DNA from: JASHPR01 sp963729365
GTDB taxonomy: Bacteria; Actinomycetota; Actinomycetes; Streptosporangiales; Streptosporangiaceae
Reading direction: 5' to 3'
Assembly (NCBI GenBank): GCA_963729365.1
Contig: CAVSNQ010000017.1
Coordinates: 310,001-374,000, forward strand
DNA length: 64,000 bases
This document shows positions 44,418 to 53,806 of this stretch, piece after piece (position 1 is the first letter of the stretch; the number at the start of each line of letters is the position of its first letter). Under the pieces are notes generated by a model. The model ran no database searches. It was given only the letters and a program-made list of their open reading frames with translations, and had not been told where the DNA came from. Position numbers and translations under genes: made by a program.

Positions 44418-46379
44418 CTACTTTCCGAGCCAGTTCATGGCTTCCTGGCGGCTTTCGTAGATGTGCGGGGCCAGTCCCCGGTCGGACAAGTGCTCGCTGA
44501 GCTTGAGCCGCATGAAGGAGCTGGTGGTGTACCTGGTCGCGCTGGCGTAGTAGCGTTCGGCCAGCGAGCGGACCACGGCTTTGTAGTCGTCGGCCAGGGC
44601 CGGGGCCAGGTAGAAGTTGTCATAGTTGATGACCATCTGCACCTTCTTGCCGATGGCGGCCAGGCGCTTGCCGACCTCGGTCCCGATCGCCTCGACCTCG
44701 CTCTCGGTGATCAGCGACATGCCCTCCATGTTGAGGAAGAAGATGTTACGTTCGGCGTCGTAGGCGAACCGCGCGTCGAGTGGCACGGTCAGCAGATCGT
44801 CCTTCAGGCCCATGGGTCCGGTGGCGAAGATCCGTGCGTCCATCAGTTTCGGCTCGCAGCGGATGATGGGCTCGAACCCGATGTGGGCGAGGACGTCCTT
44901 CTCGAGATCCACCCCAGGGGCGATCTCGATGAGTTCCAGGCCGCCGGGGGTGAGCTGAAAGACGCACCGCTCGGTCACGTAGAGCACCGGCTGGCCGGCG
45001 GCGGCTGCGTACTCGCCGCTGAAGGTCCGCTGCTCGACATCGGCGAGAAACTTGGGCGTGACGACACCGTCGGCGATGACCAGCCGGCCGTCCTGCACGC
45101 TGCCGCGGCTCGGCGTGACGAAGGTCCCGGTGAATACCAGCCGTCTGGCGTTCTGGCTGATGTTGATGAATCCCCCCGAGCCCGCCAGCCTCGGCCCGAA
45201 CCGGCTGACATTGACATTGCCCAGACGGTCCGCCTGAGCCATGCCGAGCACCGCGGCGTCGAGCCCGCCCCCGTCATAGAAGTCGAACTGGGACGGCTGA
45301 TCCAGGATGGCTTGCGCGTTCACCGCCGAGCCGAAATCCAGCCCCCCGGCCGGCATGCCGCCCATCGCACCGGGTTCGGCGGTGAGCGTGAGGTAGTCCA
45401 GGATGTGTTCCTCGGCCGCCACGTTGGCGACGCCTTCCGGTAGGCCGATGCCGAGATTCACCACGCTGTCGGGCCGAAGCTCCATCGCCGCCCGGCGGGC
45501 GATGACCTTCCGCTCAGTCAGCTCCAGCGGCGGCACCGCGTTGCGGACCCGCCGCAGCTCCCCGCTCAACGCCGCCGAGTACGGCGTGCCGAAGGTCTGC
45601 CAATGGTGCTCGGGCTGCGAAACGACGACGCAGTCGACCAGCATTCCCGGGATCTTCACCTCACGCGGGCTCAGGCTGCCGCTCTCGGCGACCCGCTCCA
45701 CCTGCACGATCACCAGGCCGCCGGCATTGTGTACCGCGGTGGCCACGGCGAGCGCCTCCAAGGTCAGCGCCTCGCGCTCCATGGTGATGTTCCCTTCGGG
45801 ATCCGCGGTGGTGCCGCGCAGGAACGCCACGTCGAGCGGCAGCGCCTTGTAGAACAGGTACTCCGCGCCACCGAGGATCATGAGCTCCACGCGGTCCTCG
45901 GCCGTCCGTTCGTTGATCTTCCCGCCGCCCTGCCGCGGGTCGACGAAGGTACCGAGTCCCACCCTGGTCAGCAGGCCGGGCTTGCCGGCGGCGGTGTCCC
46001 GGAACAGCTGCGACACAACGCCCTGCGGCAGGTTATGCGCCTCGATCTTGTTGCCCACGGCCATCTTCCCCAGCTCGGGCGACAAGCCCCAGTGACCGCC
46101 CACGGCCCGCTGGAGCAGGCCCTCGTGGCACAGCCGGTCCAGCCCACGGCCGTGCCGGTTCCCCGGGGCGACGGTAAATACCAGCCCGAGATCGCGGGGA
46201 GAGCCAGTCAGCAGGAAACGCTGCTCCAGTGCCAGTGTCAGCTCCTCGGCGAAGCACTGCCCCACAAACCCCTCGACCACGACCCAGTCGCCATTACGGA
46301 TAAGCCGCACCGCCTCGGCGGCGGTGACGACCTTGTCCCTGACCGACGTTCCGGACAAAGATTCCGCGGGGATGCCCAT
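44418..46379 (-). CDS. type I CoA-transferase (acyl-CoA:acetate / 3-ketoacid type)
   Basis: 653 residues with both alpha- and beta-like domains fused. Alpha half: VRLIRNGDWVVVEGFVGQ (about 24-41) and GLGTFVDPRQGGG. Beta half: VNLGIGLPEGVANVAAEEHILDYLTLTAEPGAMGGMP, where the Glu of TAEPGA is the catalytic residue. About 110 extra C-terminal residues follow the usual end. Strong ribosome site GTAGGAGGA before ATG 46379. It moves CoA between organic acids. Probably one operon with the upstream acyl-CoA dehydrogenase (47-bp gap). Confidence 0.9.
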   Translation of the reverse strand: MGIPAESLSGTSVRDKVVTAAEAVRLIRNGDWVVVEGFVGQCFAEELTLALEQRFLLTGSPRDLGLVFTVAPGNRHGRGLDRLCHEGLLQRAVGGHWGLSPELGKMAVGNKIEAHNLPQGVVSQLFRDTAAGKPGLLTRVGLGTFVDPRQGGGKINERTAEDRVELMILGGAEYLFYKALPLDVAFLRGTTADPEGNITMEREALTLEALAVATAVHNAGGLVIVQVERVAESGSLSPREVKIPGMLVDCVVVSQPEHHWQTFGTPYSAALSGELRRVRNAVPPLELTERKVIARRAAMELRPDSVVNLGIGLPEGVANVAAEEHILDYLTLTAEPGAMGGMPAGGLDFGSAVNAQAILDQPSQFDFYDGGGLDAAVLGMAQADRLGNVNVSRFGPRLAGSGGFINISQNARRLVFTGTFVTPSRGSVQDGRLVIADGVVTPKFLADVEQRTFSGEYAAAAGQPVLYVTERCVFQLTPGGLELIEIAPGVDLEKDVLAHIGFEPIIRCEPKLMDARIFATGPMGLKDDLLTVPLDARFAYDAERNIFFLNMEGMSLITESEVEAIGTEVGKRLAAIGKKVQMVINYDNFYLAPALADDYKAVVRSLAERYYASATRYTTSSFMRLKLSEHLSDRGLAPHIYESRQEAMNWLGK

Positions 46380-46426
46380 GTGTTCCTCCTACAGCGAATC
46401 CGGGCGGACCGCTGTTGACAAGGCGG

Positions 46427-47617
46427 TCAGCTGAACGCGCTGACACCGGTGATGTCGCGGCCGACGATGAGGGTCTGGATTGTTTCCGTGCCCTCGAAGG
46501 TGTGGATGGACTCGATGTCGGCCATGTGCCGGATGACGTGGAAGTCCAGCAGGATGCCGTTGCCGCCGAGCAGGTCGCGGGCATCGGCCAGTACCACCCG
46601 GGCTTTGCTGGTGTTGTGCAGCTTCGCCAGCCCCGCCAGCGTCGGGGCCAGCTTCCCGGCCGCGTCCAGCTTCGCGATCTGCACGCAGTACAGCTGCATC
46701 GCGGTGACCTCGGCGAGCATCCGGACCAGCCGCTGCTGGATGATCTGGAAGCTGGCCAGCGGCTTGCCGAACTGCTTGCGGCGCTTGGCGTAGGTCAGCG
46801 CGGCGTCGAAACCCGAGACCGCGTGGCCGAGCGCCATCCACGCGCAGGCGCTGCGGGTCCCGGTCAAGACCCCGGCGCAGTCCCTGAACGAATTCGCGCC
46901 CGGCAGCCGGTTCTCCGCGGGGACCCGCACAGCGTCGAACTCGATCTCCGCCTGCCAGACCGCCCGCAGCGATGCCTTGCCCTCCATGACCCTGGCCTTG
47001 TAGCCGGGGGTGCCCTTCTCCACCAGGAACCCCTTCACCGCACCGTCCGAGGTGTCCCGCGCCCACACAACCACGACGTCAGCGATGCTGCCGTTGCCGA
47101 TCCACTTCTTGTTCCCGCTGATGACGTAGGACTCCCCGTCCGGGCTGGCCGTGGTCTCCAGCGAGACCGAGTCAGACCCGTGCTCGGGCTCGGTCAGCGC
47201 AAACGCGCCGATCTTCTCCAGCCGCGCCATCGGTCCCAGCCAGCGCTCCTTCTGCTCCTCCGACCCGCACTTCGCGATCGCCTTCATCGCCAGCCCAGCC
47301 TGCACAGCCAGGAAAGTGCCCAGGCTGCCGTCGCCCCGGTTGATCTCCATATTGATCAGGCCCGCCGACAACGGATCCATCGGCGGGCAGCCATAGCCTT
47401 CGATCCCGTCGCCGACGATGCCAAGCGGGGACATCTTCTCAATCAGCGCCCACGGGAACTCCGCCCGCTCCCAGTAACCGTTGATCACCGGGAGGACCTC
47501 GGCATCGACGAACTCGCGCGTCCGGACCAGATAGCTCTCCTGCTGCGCGGTGAACGGCTCACGCAGCCCGAAGTAGTCGGTCCCCAGCGCCTCACCGATG
47601 CTGTAGTGCAGATCCAT
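46427..47617 (-). CDS. acyl-CoA dehydrogenase
   Basis: 396 residues from ATG 47617 with GGGAGG before it. FAD-fold helices, FALTEPEHGSDSVSLETTA (about residues 128-146), GNKKWIGNGSIADVVVVWARD, and the catalytic-Glu region with TFEGTETIQTLIVGRDITG at the end. It resembles glutaryl-CoA dehydrogenase-type enzymes more than straight-chain ones. It would desaturate an acyl-CoA and pass electrons to ETF. Divergent from the acyl-CoA synthetase gene, with the CoA-transferase downstream, so a carboxylate-degradation module. Confidence 0.9.
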   Translation of the reverse strand: MDLHYSIGEALGTDYFGLREPFTAQQESYLVRTREFVDAEVLPVINGYWERAEFPWALIEKMSPLGIVGDGIEGYGCPPMDPLSAGLINMEINRGDGSLGTFLAVQAGLAMKAIAKCGSEEQKERWLGPMARLEKIGAFALTEPEHGSDSVSLETTASPDGESYVISGNKKWIGNGSIADVVVVWARDTSDGAVKGFLVEKGTPGYKARVMEGKASLRAVWQAEIEFDAVRVPAENRLPGANSFRDCAGVLTGTRSACAWMALGHAVSGFDAALTYAKRRKQFGKPLASFQIIQQRLVRMLAEVTAMQLYCVQIAKLDAAGKLAPTLAGLAKLHNTSKARVVLADARDLLGGNGILLDFHVIRHMADIESIHTFEGTETIQTLIVGRDITGVSAFS

Positions 47618-48011
47618 AACCGGGCCTCCCTGGCCTTCGTGCCGATCATCGAACACGCACGCGCCCGGCGCCTTCGGCCGGGATTCCAGCCCGGCCTGCC
47701 GGGCCCGTTCGTCTCCGGCCCTGGCCACTGCAACGCTCGGAACAGTTCGAGGCATCAGCTGCGTCATGGGGGCCGGCGAAACGGCTCAAGCCGATGATCC
47801 CCGCAACTGGGGTTCGGCGGCATCAGCCTGGAGCTCGCTCTTACACAAACTCCTCGGCGGTCCAACGCCCTCTTCAGCCTGCGCGGGCACGTCTGCGGAT
47901 GGTAGGGACGAAGGTCCTGATCTGAGGGGACATCGGGTGGCTCCATTTCCCGCCTGCCTAGGGGATATGTAGGCGGGGCGTGATCTGACCCGGTGCCTCC
48001 CGCTGGAGGAC
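47618..48011. other. divergent intergenic region
   Basis: 394 bp between the divergent acyl-CoA dehydrogenase and acyl-CoA synthetase starts. No frame has consistent coding bias. It should hold promoters for both genes. No strong palindrome was found. Confidence 0.5.
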
Positions 48012-49518
48012 ATGATGGCGAACCTGAGTTCCGTGCTTGCCCAAGCAGCGGCTGATCATGGCAGGCGCCCGGCCGTGCGCCTGGACGGCCTGGTGCTGAG
48101 CTACTCGCAGCTACAGGACGCCGCAGCCCGGGTGGCATCCCTGCTGTCGTCGCTGGGGGTGGCGCCGGGTGACCGGGTCGGCGTCATGCTGCCGAATGTG
48201 CCCGCCTTTCCGATCGCTTTCTACGGTGCGCATAGCGCTGGAGCTGTCGTCGTACCGATGAACCCGCTGCTGAAGAACCGCGAGGTCGCCCACTATGTCG
48301 GGGACTCCGGCGCGAAAGTCCTGTTCGCCTGGCACCAGGCGGCGGTGGAAGCAGCCAAGGGCGCCGCGGGGACGGGCGCGCAGGTCCTCGAGGTTGACGA
48401 GCCCGATCTGCACACGATGCTCGCCAGGCTCACCCCGGATCCCTCGATGGCGGACCAGGCCGGCGACGACGACGCCATGATCCTCTATACCTCGGGCACC
48501 ACCGGCACGCCCAAGGGCGCCGAGCTCACGCACGCGAACCTGACCCGCAACGCCGAGCTTGCGGCTGCCACCATGCTGAACGTCCGCGCCGGCGACGTGA
48601 CCATGGGCTGCCTGCCGCTCTTCCACGTCTTCGGCCTGACCTGCGGGCTGAACGCGACGATCGTTGGTGGGGGCACGCTGACCCTACTGCCCAGGTTCGA
48701 TGCCGGTAAGGCTCTGGAGATCATCGGGCGTGACCAGGTGACGATCTTCGAAGGGGGTTCCGACGATGTACGCCGCGATGCTGCACCACCGGACCTACGC
48801 AAGCGCCGATACCTCATCCCTGCGGACCTGCGTCTCGGGCGGCGCCGCGATGCCGCTGGAGATCATGCGCGGATTCGAGCAGACCTTCGGATGCATGATC
48901 CTGGAAGCCTACGGGCTGTCGGAGACCTCACCTGTCGCGTCCTTCAACCACCCCGACCGGGTGCGCAAACCCGGGTCGATTGGCACGCCGATGGAGGGAG
49001 TCGAGATGCGCGTCGTGGACGGCGAAGGAGCCAGCCTCCCCGTCGGCGAGGTCGGGGAGATCGCCATCCGGGGCCACAACGTCATGAAAGGCTACTGGGG
49101 CAAGCCCCAGGCCACGGCCGAGGCGATCCCGGACGGCTGGTTCCGTACCGGTGACCTGGCCAAGGCCGATGCAGACGGATACTTCCATATCGTGGGTCGT
49201 GCGAAGGACCTGATCATCCGCGGCGGGTACAACGTGTACCCGCGCGAGATCGAGGAAGTCCTGCACGAGCACCAGGCGGTGGCTGAGGTGGCCGTGATCG
49301 GCATCCCGCACGTCGAGCTTGGCGAGGAAGTCGGCGCCGCCGTACAGCTCAAGCCGGGAGCGACCGCCACGCCGGCCGAACTGCGCGCGTTCGCCAGGGA
49401 ACGGGTGGCGGCCTACAAGTACCCGCGCCATGTCTGGCTCGTGCGCGAGCCGCCCAAGGGCCCTACCGGCAAAATCCTCCACAGCGAAGTGCAGGTGCCG
49501 CAGAACCTCCTCCGGTGA
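48012..49518 (+). CDS. acyl-CoA synthetase (ANL superfamily), split by a frameshift
   Basis: N-terminal part from 48012 includes AMP-binding motif ILYTSGTTGTPKGAELTH (about residues 156-173) and LPLFHVFG. The frame then breaks in the G5 run at 48754-48758, and the next frame continues as VPTMYAAMLHHRTY, YGLSETSP, GWFRTGDLAKADADGYFHIVGRAKDLIIRGG and a C-terminal PTGKILHSEV lysine. Removing one G gives about 501 residues, normal for fatty/long- or medium-chain CoA ligases. It activates a carboxylic acid with ATP and CoA. Confidence 0.88.
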
Positions 49519-49542
49519 CCGCGAACGCCCCCGGCCCGGCGG

Positions 49543-49790
49543 ATGAGCCAGCGGGGTCCGAGAGGCCGACGGGCAGCGGGCCCCCTGTACCTGCTCCTGT
49601 CTGGCGCGGCTCCAGGCGTGCTGCGCAGGTTACTGCCGGATTCCGCCACGCTGTGCCTGGCGGTACGGCTCGCCCGCCGTCCGCTGGATGTCGCCGGGCG
49701 GGCCGGCTCGCTTGCCGCGGTCGGGAAGATCGCTGTCGGCAGCTCGCCGCGGGCGTGACCTGCATTTCGCGACCTTCAGCGGGGCGGCGC
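49543..49790 (+). pseudogene. possible remnant of a PHA-synthase N-terminus
   Basis: Residues read here (LLLSGAAPGVLRRLLPDSATL, then AVRLARRPLDVAGRAGSLAA, then KIAVGSSPRA) resemble the N-terminal region of class-I-like PHA synthases, where a similar arginine-rich helix is followed by a D-R-R-F-A-D-P motif. After the TGA at 49756 another frame gives GRDLHFATFSG, a weak match to that motif. The rest of the enzyme is absent and the vapB operator follows. A low-to-moderate call. Confidence 0.4.
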
Positions 49791-49884
49791 CGTCGTCTCG
49801 TGCTGGTCAGCACGGCGACCGGCGCGATCATGGTGCCGGGCCGCCGAGCGTCCTGCTGCGGATGGCCACTGCGACGTTACACAG

Positions 49885-49912
49885 GCGTGGTAGGAAGGCA
49901 TTCCTACCACGC
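49885..49912. promoter_or_regulatory. 28-bp palindrome, probable antitoxin operator
   Basis: Perfect 12-bp arms GCGTGGTAGGAA and TTCCTACCACGC with a GGCA spacer, ending 14 bp before the antitoxin ATG at 49927. Type II antitoxins usually repress their own operon at such sites, alone or as a toxin-antitoxin complex. Confidence 0.75.
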
Positions 49913-49926
49913 GCTAGCATGGTTCC

Positions 49927-50214
49927 ATGACCGCACGGAAGCTCTCGATCTCCGTCCCCCCCGAAGTCGAGGAAACAATCAAGGCAGCCGCCGCCGAAGA
50001 GGGCAAGCCAGTGTCCACCTGGCTCGCCGAGGCCGCTACCGAGAAGGCCCACGCCGCTGCCCTGCGCGCGACCGGCCGTGACGCCGCACGCGAGCTGATC
50101 GCCGACTACGAGAAAGAGCACGGCCCACTCCCCGCCGCGTCCCGCCAGCGGGCCCATCAGTTCCTCATCGAAGCCGGGCTGATCGACGACGAGCCCCAGC
50201 AAGCTGCCGGGTAA
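49927..50214 (+). CDS. VapB-like antitoxin
   Basis: 95 residues with an N-terminal ribbon-helix-helix pattern (KLSISVPPEVEETIKAAAAEEGKPVSTWLAEAA) for DNA binding and an Ala/Glu-rich helical tail for toxin binding. The preceding palindrome is its likely operator. The stop TAA overlaps the toxin ATG by one base, so the two are coupled. Named from pairing and position, since antitoxin sequences vary. Confidence 0.75.
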   Translation: MTARKLSISVPPEVEETIKAAAAEEGKPVSTWLAEAATEKAHAAALRATGRDAARELIADYEKEHGPLPAASRQRAHQFLIEAGLIDDEPQQAAG

Positions 50215-50594
50215 TGCCTGCCATCGTCTACGACGCCGGCGCACTTCTGGCCGCCGAACGGCGCAACCCCGACTTCCTCGCCTTGCACGACGAGCTGACC
50301 AGCGCCCGCATCCGCCCGATCGTTCCCGTCGTCGTGCTGGCCCAGGCCTGGCGCGGCGGCCCCCAGCACCAGATCTCCCGGGTCCTCAAGGGCTGCGACG
50401 TCCTCCCCGACGACCAGTCCGCCGGCCGCGCCGCCGGTGTCGCCTGCGCCGCCTCCGGCACCGCCGACGTAGTCGATGCGATCGTCATCGTCACCGCCGT
50501 CCGCCACCAAGCCCCTATCGTCACCAGCGACCCTGACGATCTGACCCACATCGCCGACTCCATCGGCGCCAAAGTCCAGCTCTACCCAACCTGA
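50214..50594 (+). CDS. VapC-like PIN-domain toxin
   Basis: 126 residues with a PIN fold: first acidic residue in VYDAGALLAAERRN (Asp near residue 6), DVVDAIVIVTA (Asp near 88), and VTSDPDDLTHIA (Asp near 105). The usual middle Glu is not obvious (VVVLAQAWRGG), as is common in this actinobacterial subfamily. PIN toxins cleave RNA, often tRNA or rRNA. Coupled to the antitoxin gene. Confidence 0.78.
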   Translation: MPAIVYDAGALLAAERRNPDFLALHDELTSARIRPIVPVVVLAQAWRGGPQHQISRVLKGCDVLPDDQSAGRAAGVACAASGTADVVDAIVIVTAVRHQAPIVTSDPDDLTHIADSIGAKVQLYPT

Positions 50595-50655
50595 CCAGCA
50601 GAAGTCCAGACGCGGACTGCCGGGCGGATACCGATTTCTCGCCTTCCGGCCACCG

Positions 50656-51940
50656 TCACGCGGTGATGCGCTCGATCACCAGCGGGCCAGGTGCTGGCCG
50701 CTCGGGGCCGACCTCCACGGCGCCGGCCAGGGCCTGCATCGCCGCCGCGAAGCGGCCCTCGTCGTCGGTGCGCAGCTCGAGGACGGGCTGGCCGACCGCC
50801 ACCGGATCGCCCGGCTTGGCCAGGCAGATGATGCCGGCCGCATGGTTCACGCCGTCCTCCTTGCGCGCCCGTCCCGCGCCGAGCCGCCAGGCGGCCACGC
50901 CGACGGCCCGGGCGTCCAGCCGCCGCAGCCAGGGCCTGCGCGGCGGCCACCACCTCGGAGTGCCGGGCCCGGGGCAGCGGCGCGTCGGCGTCCCCGCCCT
51001 GGGCCGCGATCATGCTCAGGTAACGGTCAAGCGCGCGGCCGTCGGCGAGCGCCGCCGCGGGATCGGCTCCGATGCCGGCCAGCGTGAGCATCTCCCTGGC
51101 CAGCGCCAGCGTCACCTCAACCAGGTCGGGCGGGCCCTCGCCGCGCAGCGTCGCCACCGCCTCCTCGACCTCGACGGCGTTGCCGACGGCCCGGCCGAGC
51201 GGCACGTCCATGCTGGTGAGCAGAGCGGTGGTCCGCACCCCGGCTTCGGCGCCCAGGCCGACCATGGTCTGCGCCAGCCGCCGCGCGGCCGGCATCTCCC
51301 GCATGAACGCTCCGCTGCCCACCTTGACGTCGAGCACGAGCGCGGCCGTGCCCTCGGCGATCTTCTTGGACATGATCGAGCTCGCGATCAGCGGGATCGA
51401 CTCGACCGTCCCGGTGACGTCACGCAGCGCGTACAGCCTGCGGTCGGCCGGGGCGAGGCCGGACCCGGCCGCGCAGATCACGCAGCCCACCGAGCGCAGC
51501 ACCGTGATCATCTCGGCGGCGGTCAGCCCGGCCCGCCATCCGGGTATCGACTCCAGCTTGTCCAGCGTGCCGCCGGTGTGGCCGAGGCCGCGGCCGGACA
51601 GCTGCGGCACGGCGGCCCCGCAGCTCGCGACCAGCGGGGCGAGGATCAGCGAGACCTTGTCGCCGACCCCGCCGGTCGAGTGCTTGTCGACCGTGGGCGC
51701 GGACACCGCGCCGAGGTCGAGCCGCTCGCCCGAGCTGACCATGGCCGCGGTCCAGGCGCGCAGCTCGCCGGGCGACAGGCCCTGGAAGTAGACGGCCATG
51801 AGCAGGGCGGACATCTGCTCGTCGGCGACCGCGCCGCTGGTGTAGGAGGCGATGAGCCAGCGGATCTCGTCGCCGGTGAGGGCCCGGCCGTCCCGCTTGG
51901 CCCGAATCAGCTCGACGGTGTCGGGCGCGGGGTCAGGCAC
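50656..51940 (-). CDS. deoA: thymidine/pyrimidine-nucleoside phosphorylase, split by a frameshift
   Basis: Starts at GTG 51940, overlapping the cdd end by 8 bp. Motifs KHSTGGVGDKVSLILAPLVASCG, SGRGLGHTGGTLDKLESIPGW and KVGSGAFM mark the glycosyltransferase-fold phosphorylase. The C-terminal domain (VAAWRLGAGRARKEDGVNHAAG) is in the next frame. The break is in a GGG run at 50932-50934 (one extra base); corrected length is about 427 residues, normal. It cleaves thymidine/uridine or deoxyuridine with phosphate to base and (deoxy)ribose-1-phosphate. Confidence 0.88.
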
Positions 51941-52412
51941 CGGCGTCCCGCCGGGCGGTGAGGTCGGAGCCGGAGAACGCCGAGGGCAGCAGGGCACCGA
52001 GCTCTCGCGGCCCGCCCTCGGCGTCCAGCAGCAGCCCGGGACCCCCGGCCTCGAGCAGCAGCTGGCGGCAGCGCCCGCACGGGACCAGCGGGGCGCCGTC
52101 GGCGGCCACGACGCAAACCCCGGCCAGGCGTCCGCCGCCGCTCGCGTGCAGCGCCGAGACCAGCCCGCACTCCGCGCACAGGGTCAGGCCGTAGGAGGCG
52201 TTCTCCACGTTGCATCCGACCACGATCCGGCCCCCACCCCCCGGCCCCCTCCCCATTTCCGCTTCGGGGTCCCCCTCCACCTGCCCGGCGGCCCCTACGC
52301 GCAGCCGCGAGTAGGGAGCGTAGGCGCCCAGTGCCGCGGCCTGCGCGGCGGCGCGCAGCGCCGGCCAGTCGATCGCCAAGGTCGCCCCTTCTCCGGTGAA
52401 ATCTGAGGCCAA
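51933..52412 (-). CDS. cdd: cytidine deaminase with a Gly-rich insertion
   Basis: 159 residues; typical bacterial enzymes are about 130. CNVENASYG (Cys67), zinc ligand and Glu in LCAECGL (Cys79, Glu81), and PCGRC (Cys112, Cys115). Between the second strand and CNVENA is an added stretch (about residues 46-61) ending GRGPGGGG, coded by four G-runs. The catalytic core is intact, so it should deaminate cytidine and deoxycytidine to uridine forms used by deoA. It follows the nucleoside ABC genes after 119 bp. Confidence 0.92.
   Translation of the reverse strand: MASDFTGEGATLAIDWPALRAAAQAAALGAYAPYSRLRVGAAGQVEGDPEAEMGRGPGGGGRIVVGCNVENASYGLTLCAECGLVSALHASGGGRLAGVCVVAADGAPLVPCGRCRQLLLEAGGPGLLLDAEGGPRELGALLPSAFSGSDLTARRDAGA
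52231..52254 (-). repeat. G-quadruplex-type run inside cdd
   Basis: The coding strand has four G-tracts in 24 bases (G4-A-G5-CC-G6-T-G5) that can form a very compact quadruplex with loops of 1, 2 and 1 bases. It lies exactly in the segment that codes for the non-family insertion of cytidine deaminase. Confidence 0.7.
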
Positions 52413-52531
52413 AACGCATCCAGTATCAAGTCGCTAGGGTAATGGTCGTGGCGTGCGACCGAGTGCGTCGCAGCTGACCGTTGAGATCGCCGAAGCTGAG
52501 GCTCGGCCGCCCGGTCGTTGCGCTCACGCTG

Positions 52532-53806
52532 TCACGCCTTGACGTACGGCTGGCCGTCGGCCTTGGGTGGCCGGACCTTGCCGACGAGGCCGGCCACGGC
52601 GATGATCGTGGCCACGTAGGGTGCCATGTTCATGATCGGGGCCGGCAGTGCCGGGTTCACCGTCGGGAGTACCAGGGCCATCTCCTCACAGAACCCGAAG
52701 AGCAGCGCCGCGCCGAGCGCGCCGAGCGGGGTCCACCGACCGAAGATCAGTGCCGCCAGCGCGATGTACCCGAAGCCCGAGCTGATGTCCGGGATGAAGC
52801 TGCCGACCGAGCCGATAGTCAGGTAGGCGCCGCCGATACCCGCCACCAGCCCGCCGAGTATGACGTTGCGGTAGCGGATCCACAGCACATTGATTCCTAC
52901 CGTGTCGGCGGCGGTCGGATGCTCGCCGACGGCGCGGACCCGCAGGCCCCAGCGGCTATAGAACAGGGCCACCTGGATGACGATGATCGCGATGTACGTG
53001 ATGTACAAGAAGACGGTCGAATCGAAGAAGATCGGGCCGATGATCGGGATCTCGCTGAGCACGGGGATCTTGATGCTGCCGAAGGTGATCCCGGTGTTGT
53101 AGTTCGGGTTCTGGGCCATCAGCCGGTCGTACAGATAGTCGGTCATGCCGAGAACGAGCACGTTCAGCACCACGCCGAGGACGATCTGGTCCGTCAGGTA
53201 GCTAATCGCGAACACCGCGAGCATCACTCCAACGAGGCCGCCGGCCAGTGATCCGGCCACCAGCCCGACCCATAGCCCGCCGAACGCGCTGGCCACGATC
53301 GCGGCGGTAAACGCCCCGAACAGCAACTGCCCCTCGATCGCGATGTTGATCACGCCGGAGCGCTCGCAGAGGCAGCCCGCCAGAGCGCCCAGAATCAGCG
53401 GGATAGATTCGGTGATCGTCCCCTGCGAGATGATGATCACGTTGAGCGGGATCGCGCCGGCGTCGGCCCAGCACAGCAGGGACAGCAGGAAGCACACCAG
53501 CACGCCGACGATGGCCAGCCGCTTGGCCAGCCGGCTGAACGGCACCGTCGCGCGCAGCACGCCCAGCCCCAGCGCCACCGCTCCCAGCGCGTAGCAGACC
53601 GGTGCGGCCGGCACCCTGATCACCGGAATCTTGACGCTCGCTGACGTCAGCGACAGCTCGAAGCTGGCGTCGCCTGCATGGGCGAGCGCGCCGAAGACAA
53701 AGATATTGATCAGGCCGATGACGATGAAGGTGACCGCCGCCAGGTGCCGGCGTTCCGTGGTCAGCGGTGCGCGTACCGCCGCGGCGAGCGTGGTCAACCG
53801 TTCCAC
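52532..53806 (-). CDS. nucleoside ABC transporter permease 2 (BmpA/PnrA-type system)
   Basis: 424 residues with about 10 hydrophobic helices, of the branched-chain-amino-acid/nucleoside permease family. Signatures SGVINIAIEGQLLFGAFTAAI (about residues 151-171), LWIRYRNVILGGLVAGIGGAYL and the C-terminal PALPAPIMNMAPYVATIIAVAGLVGKVRPP. Second permease of the BMP-type nucleoside importer. It begins within the end of the first permease gene (13-bp overlap). Confidence 0.9.
   Translation of the reverse strand: MERLTTLAAAVRAPLTTERRHLAAVTFIVIGLINIFVFGALAHAGDASFELSLTSASVKIPVIRVPAAPVCYALGAVALGLGVLRATVPFSRLAKRLAIVGVLVCFLLSLLCWADAGAIPLNVIIISQGTITESIPLILGALAGCLCERSGVINIAIEGQLLFGAFTAAIVASAFGGLWVGLVAGSLAGGLVGVMLAVFAISYLTDQIVLGVVLNVLVLGMTDYLYDRLMAQNPNYNTGITFGSIKIPVLSEIPIIGPIFFDSTVFLYITYIAIIVIQVALFYSRWGLRVRAVGEHPTAADTVGINVLWIRYRNVILGGLVAGIGGAYLTIGSVGSFIPDISSGFGYIALAALIFGRWTPLGALGAALLFGFCEEMALVLPTVNPALPAPIMNMAPYVATIIAVAGLVGKVRPPKADGQPYVKA

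Noticed and set aside
44298..45443. 381-residue plus-strand ORF
   Set aside because: It is an antisense shadow of the CoA-transferase gene, whose motifs are clear on the other strand.
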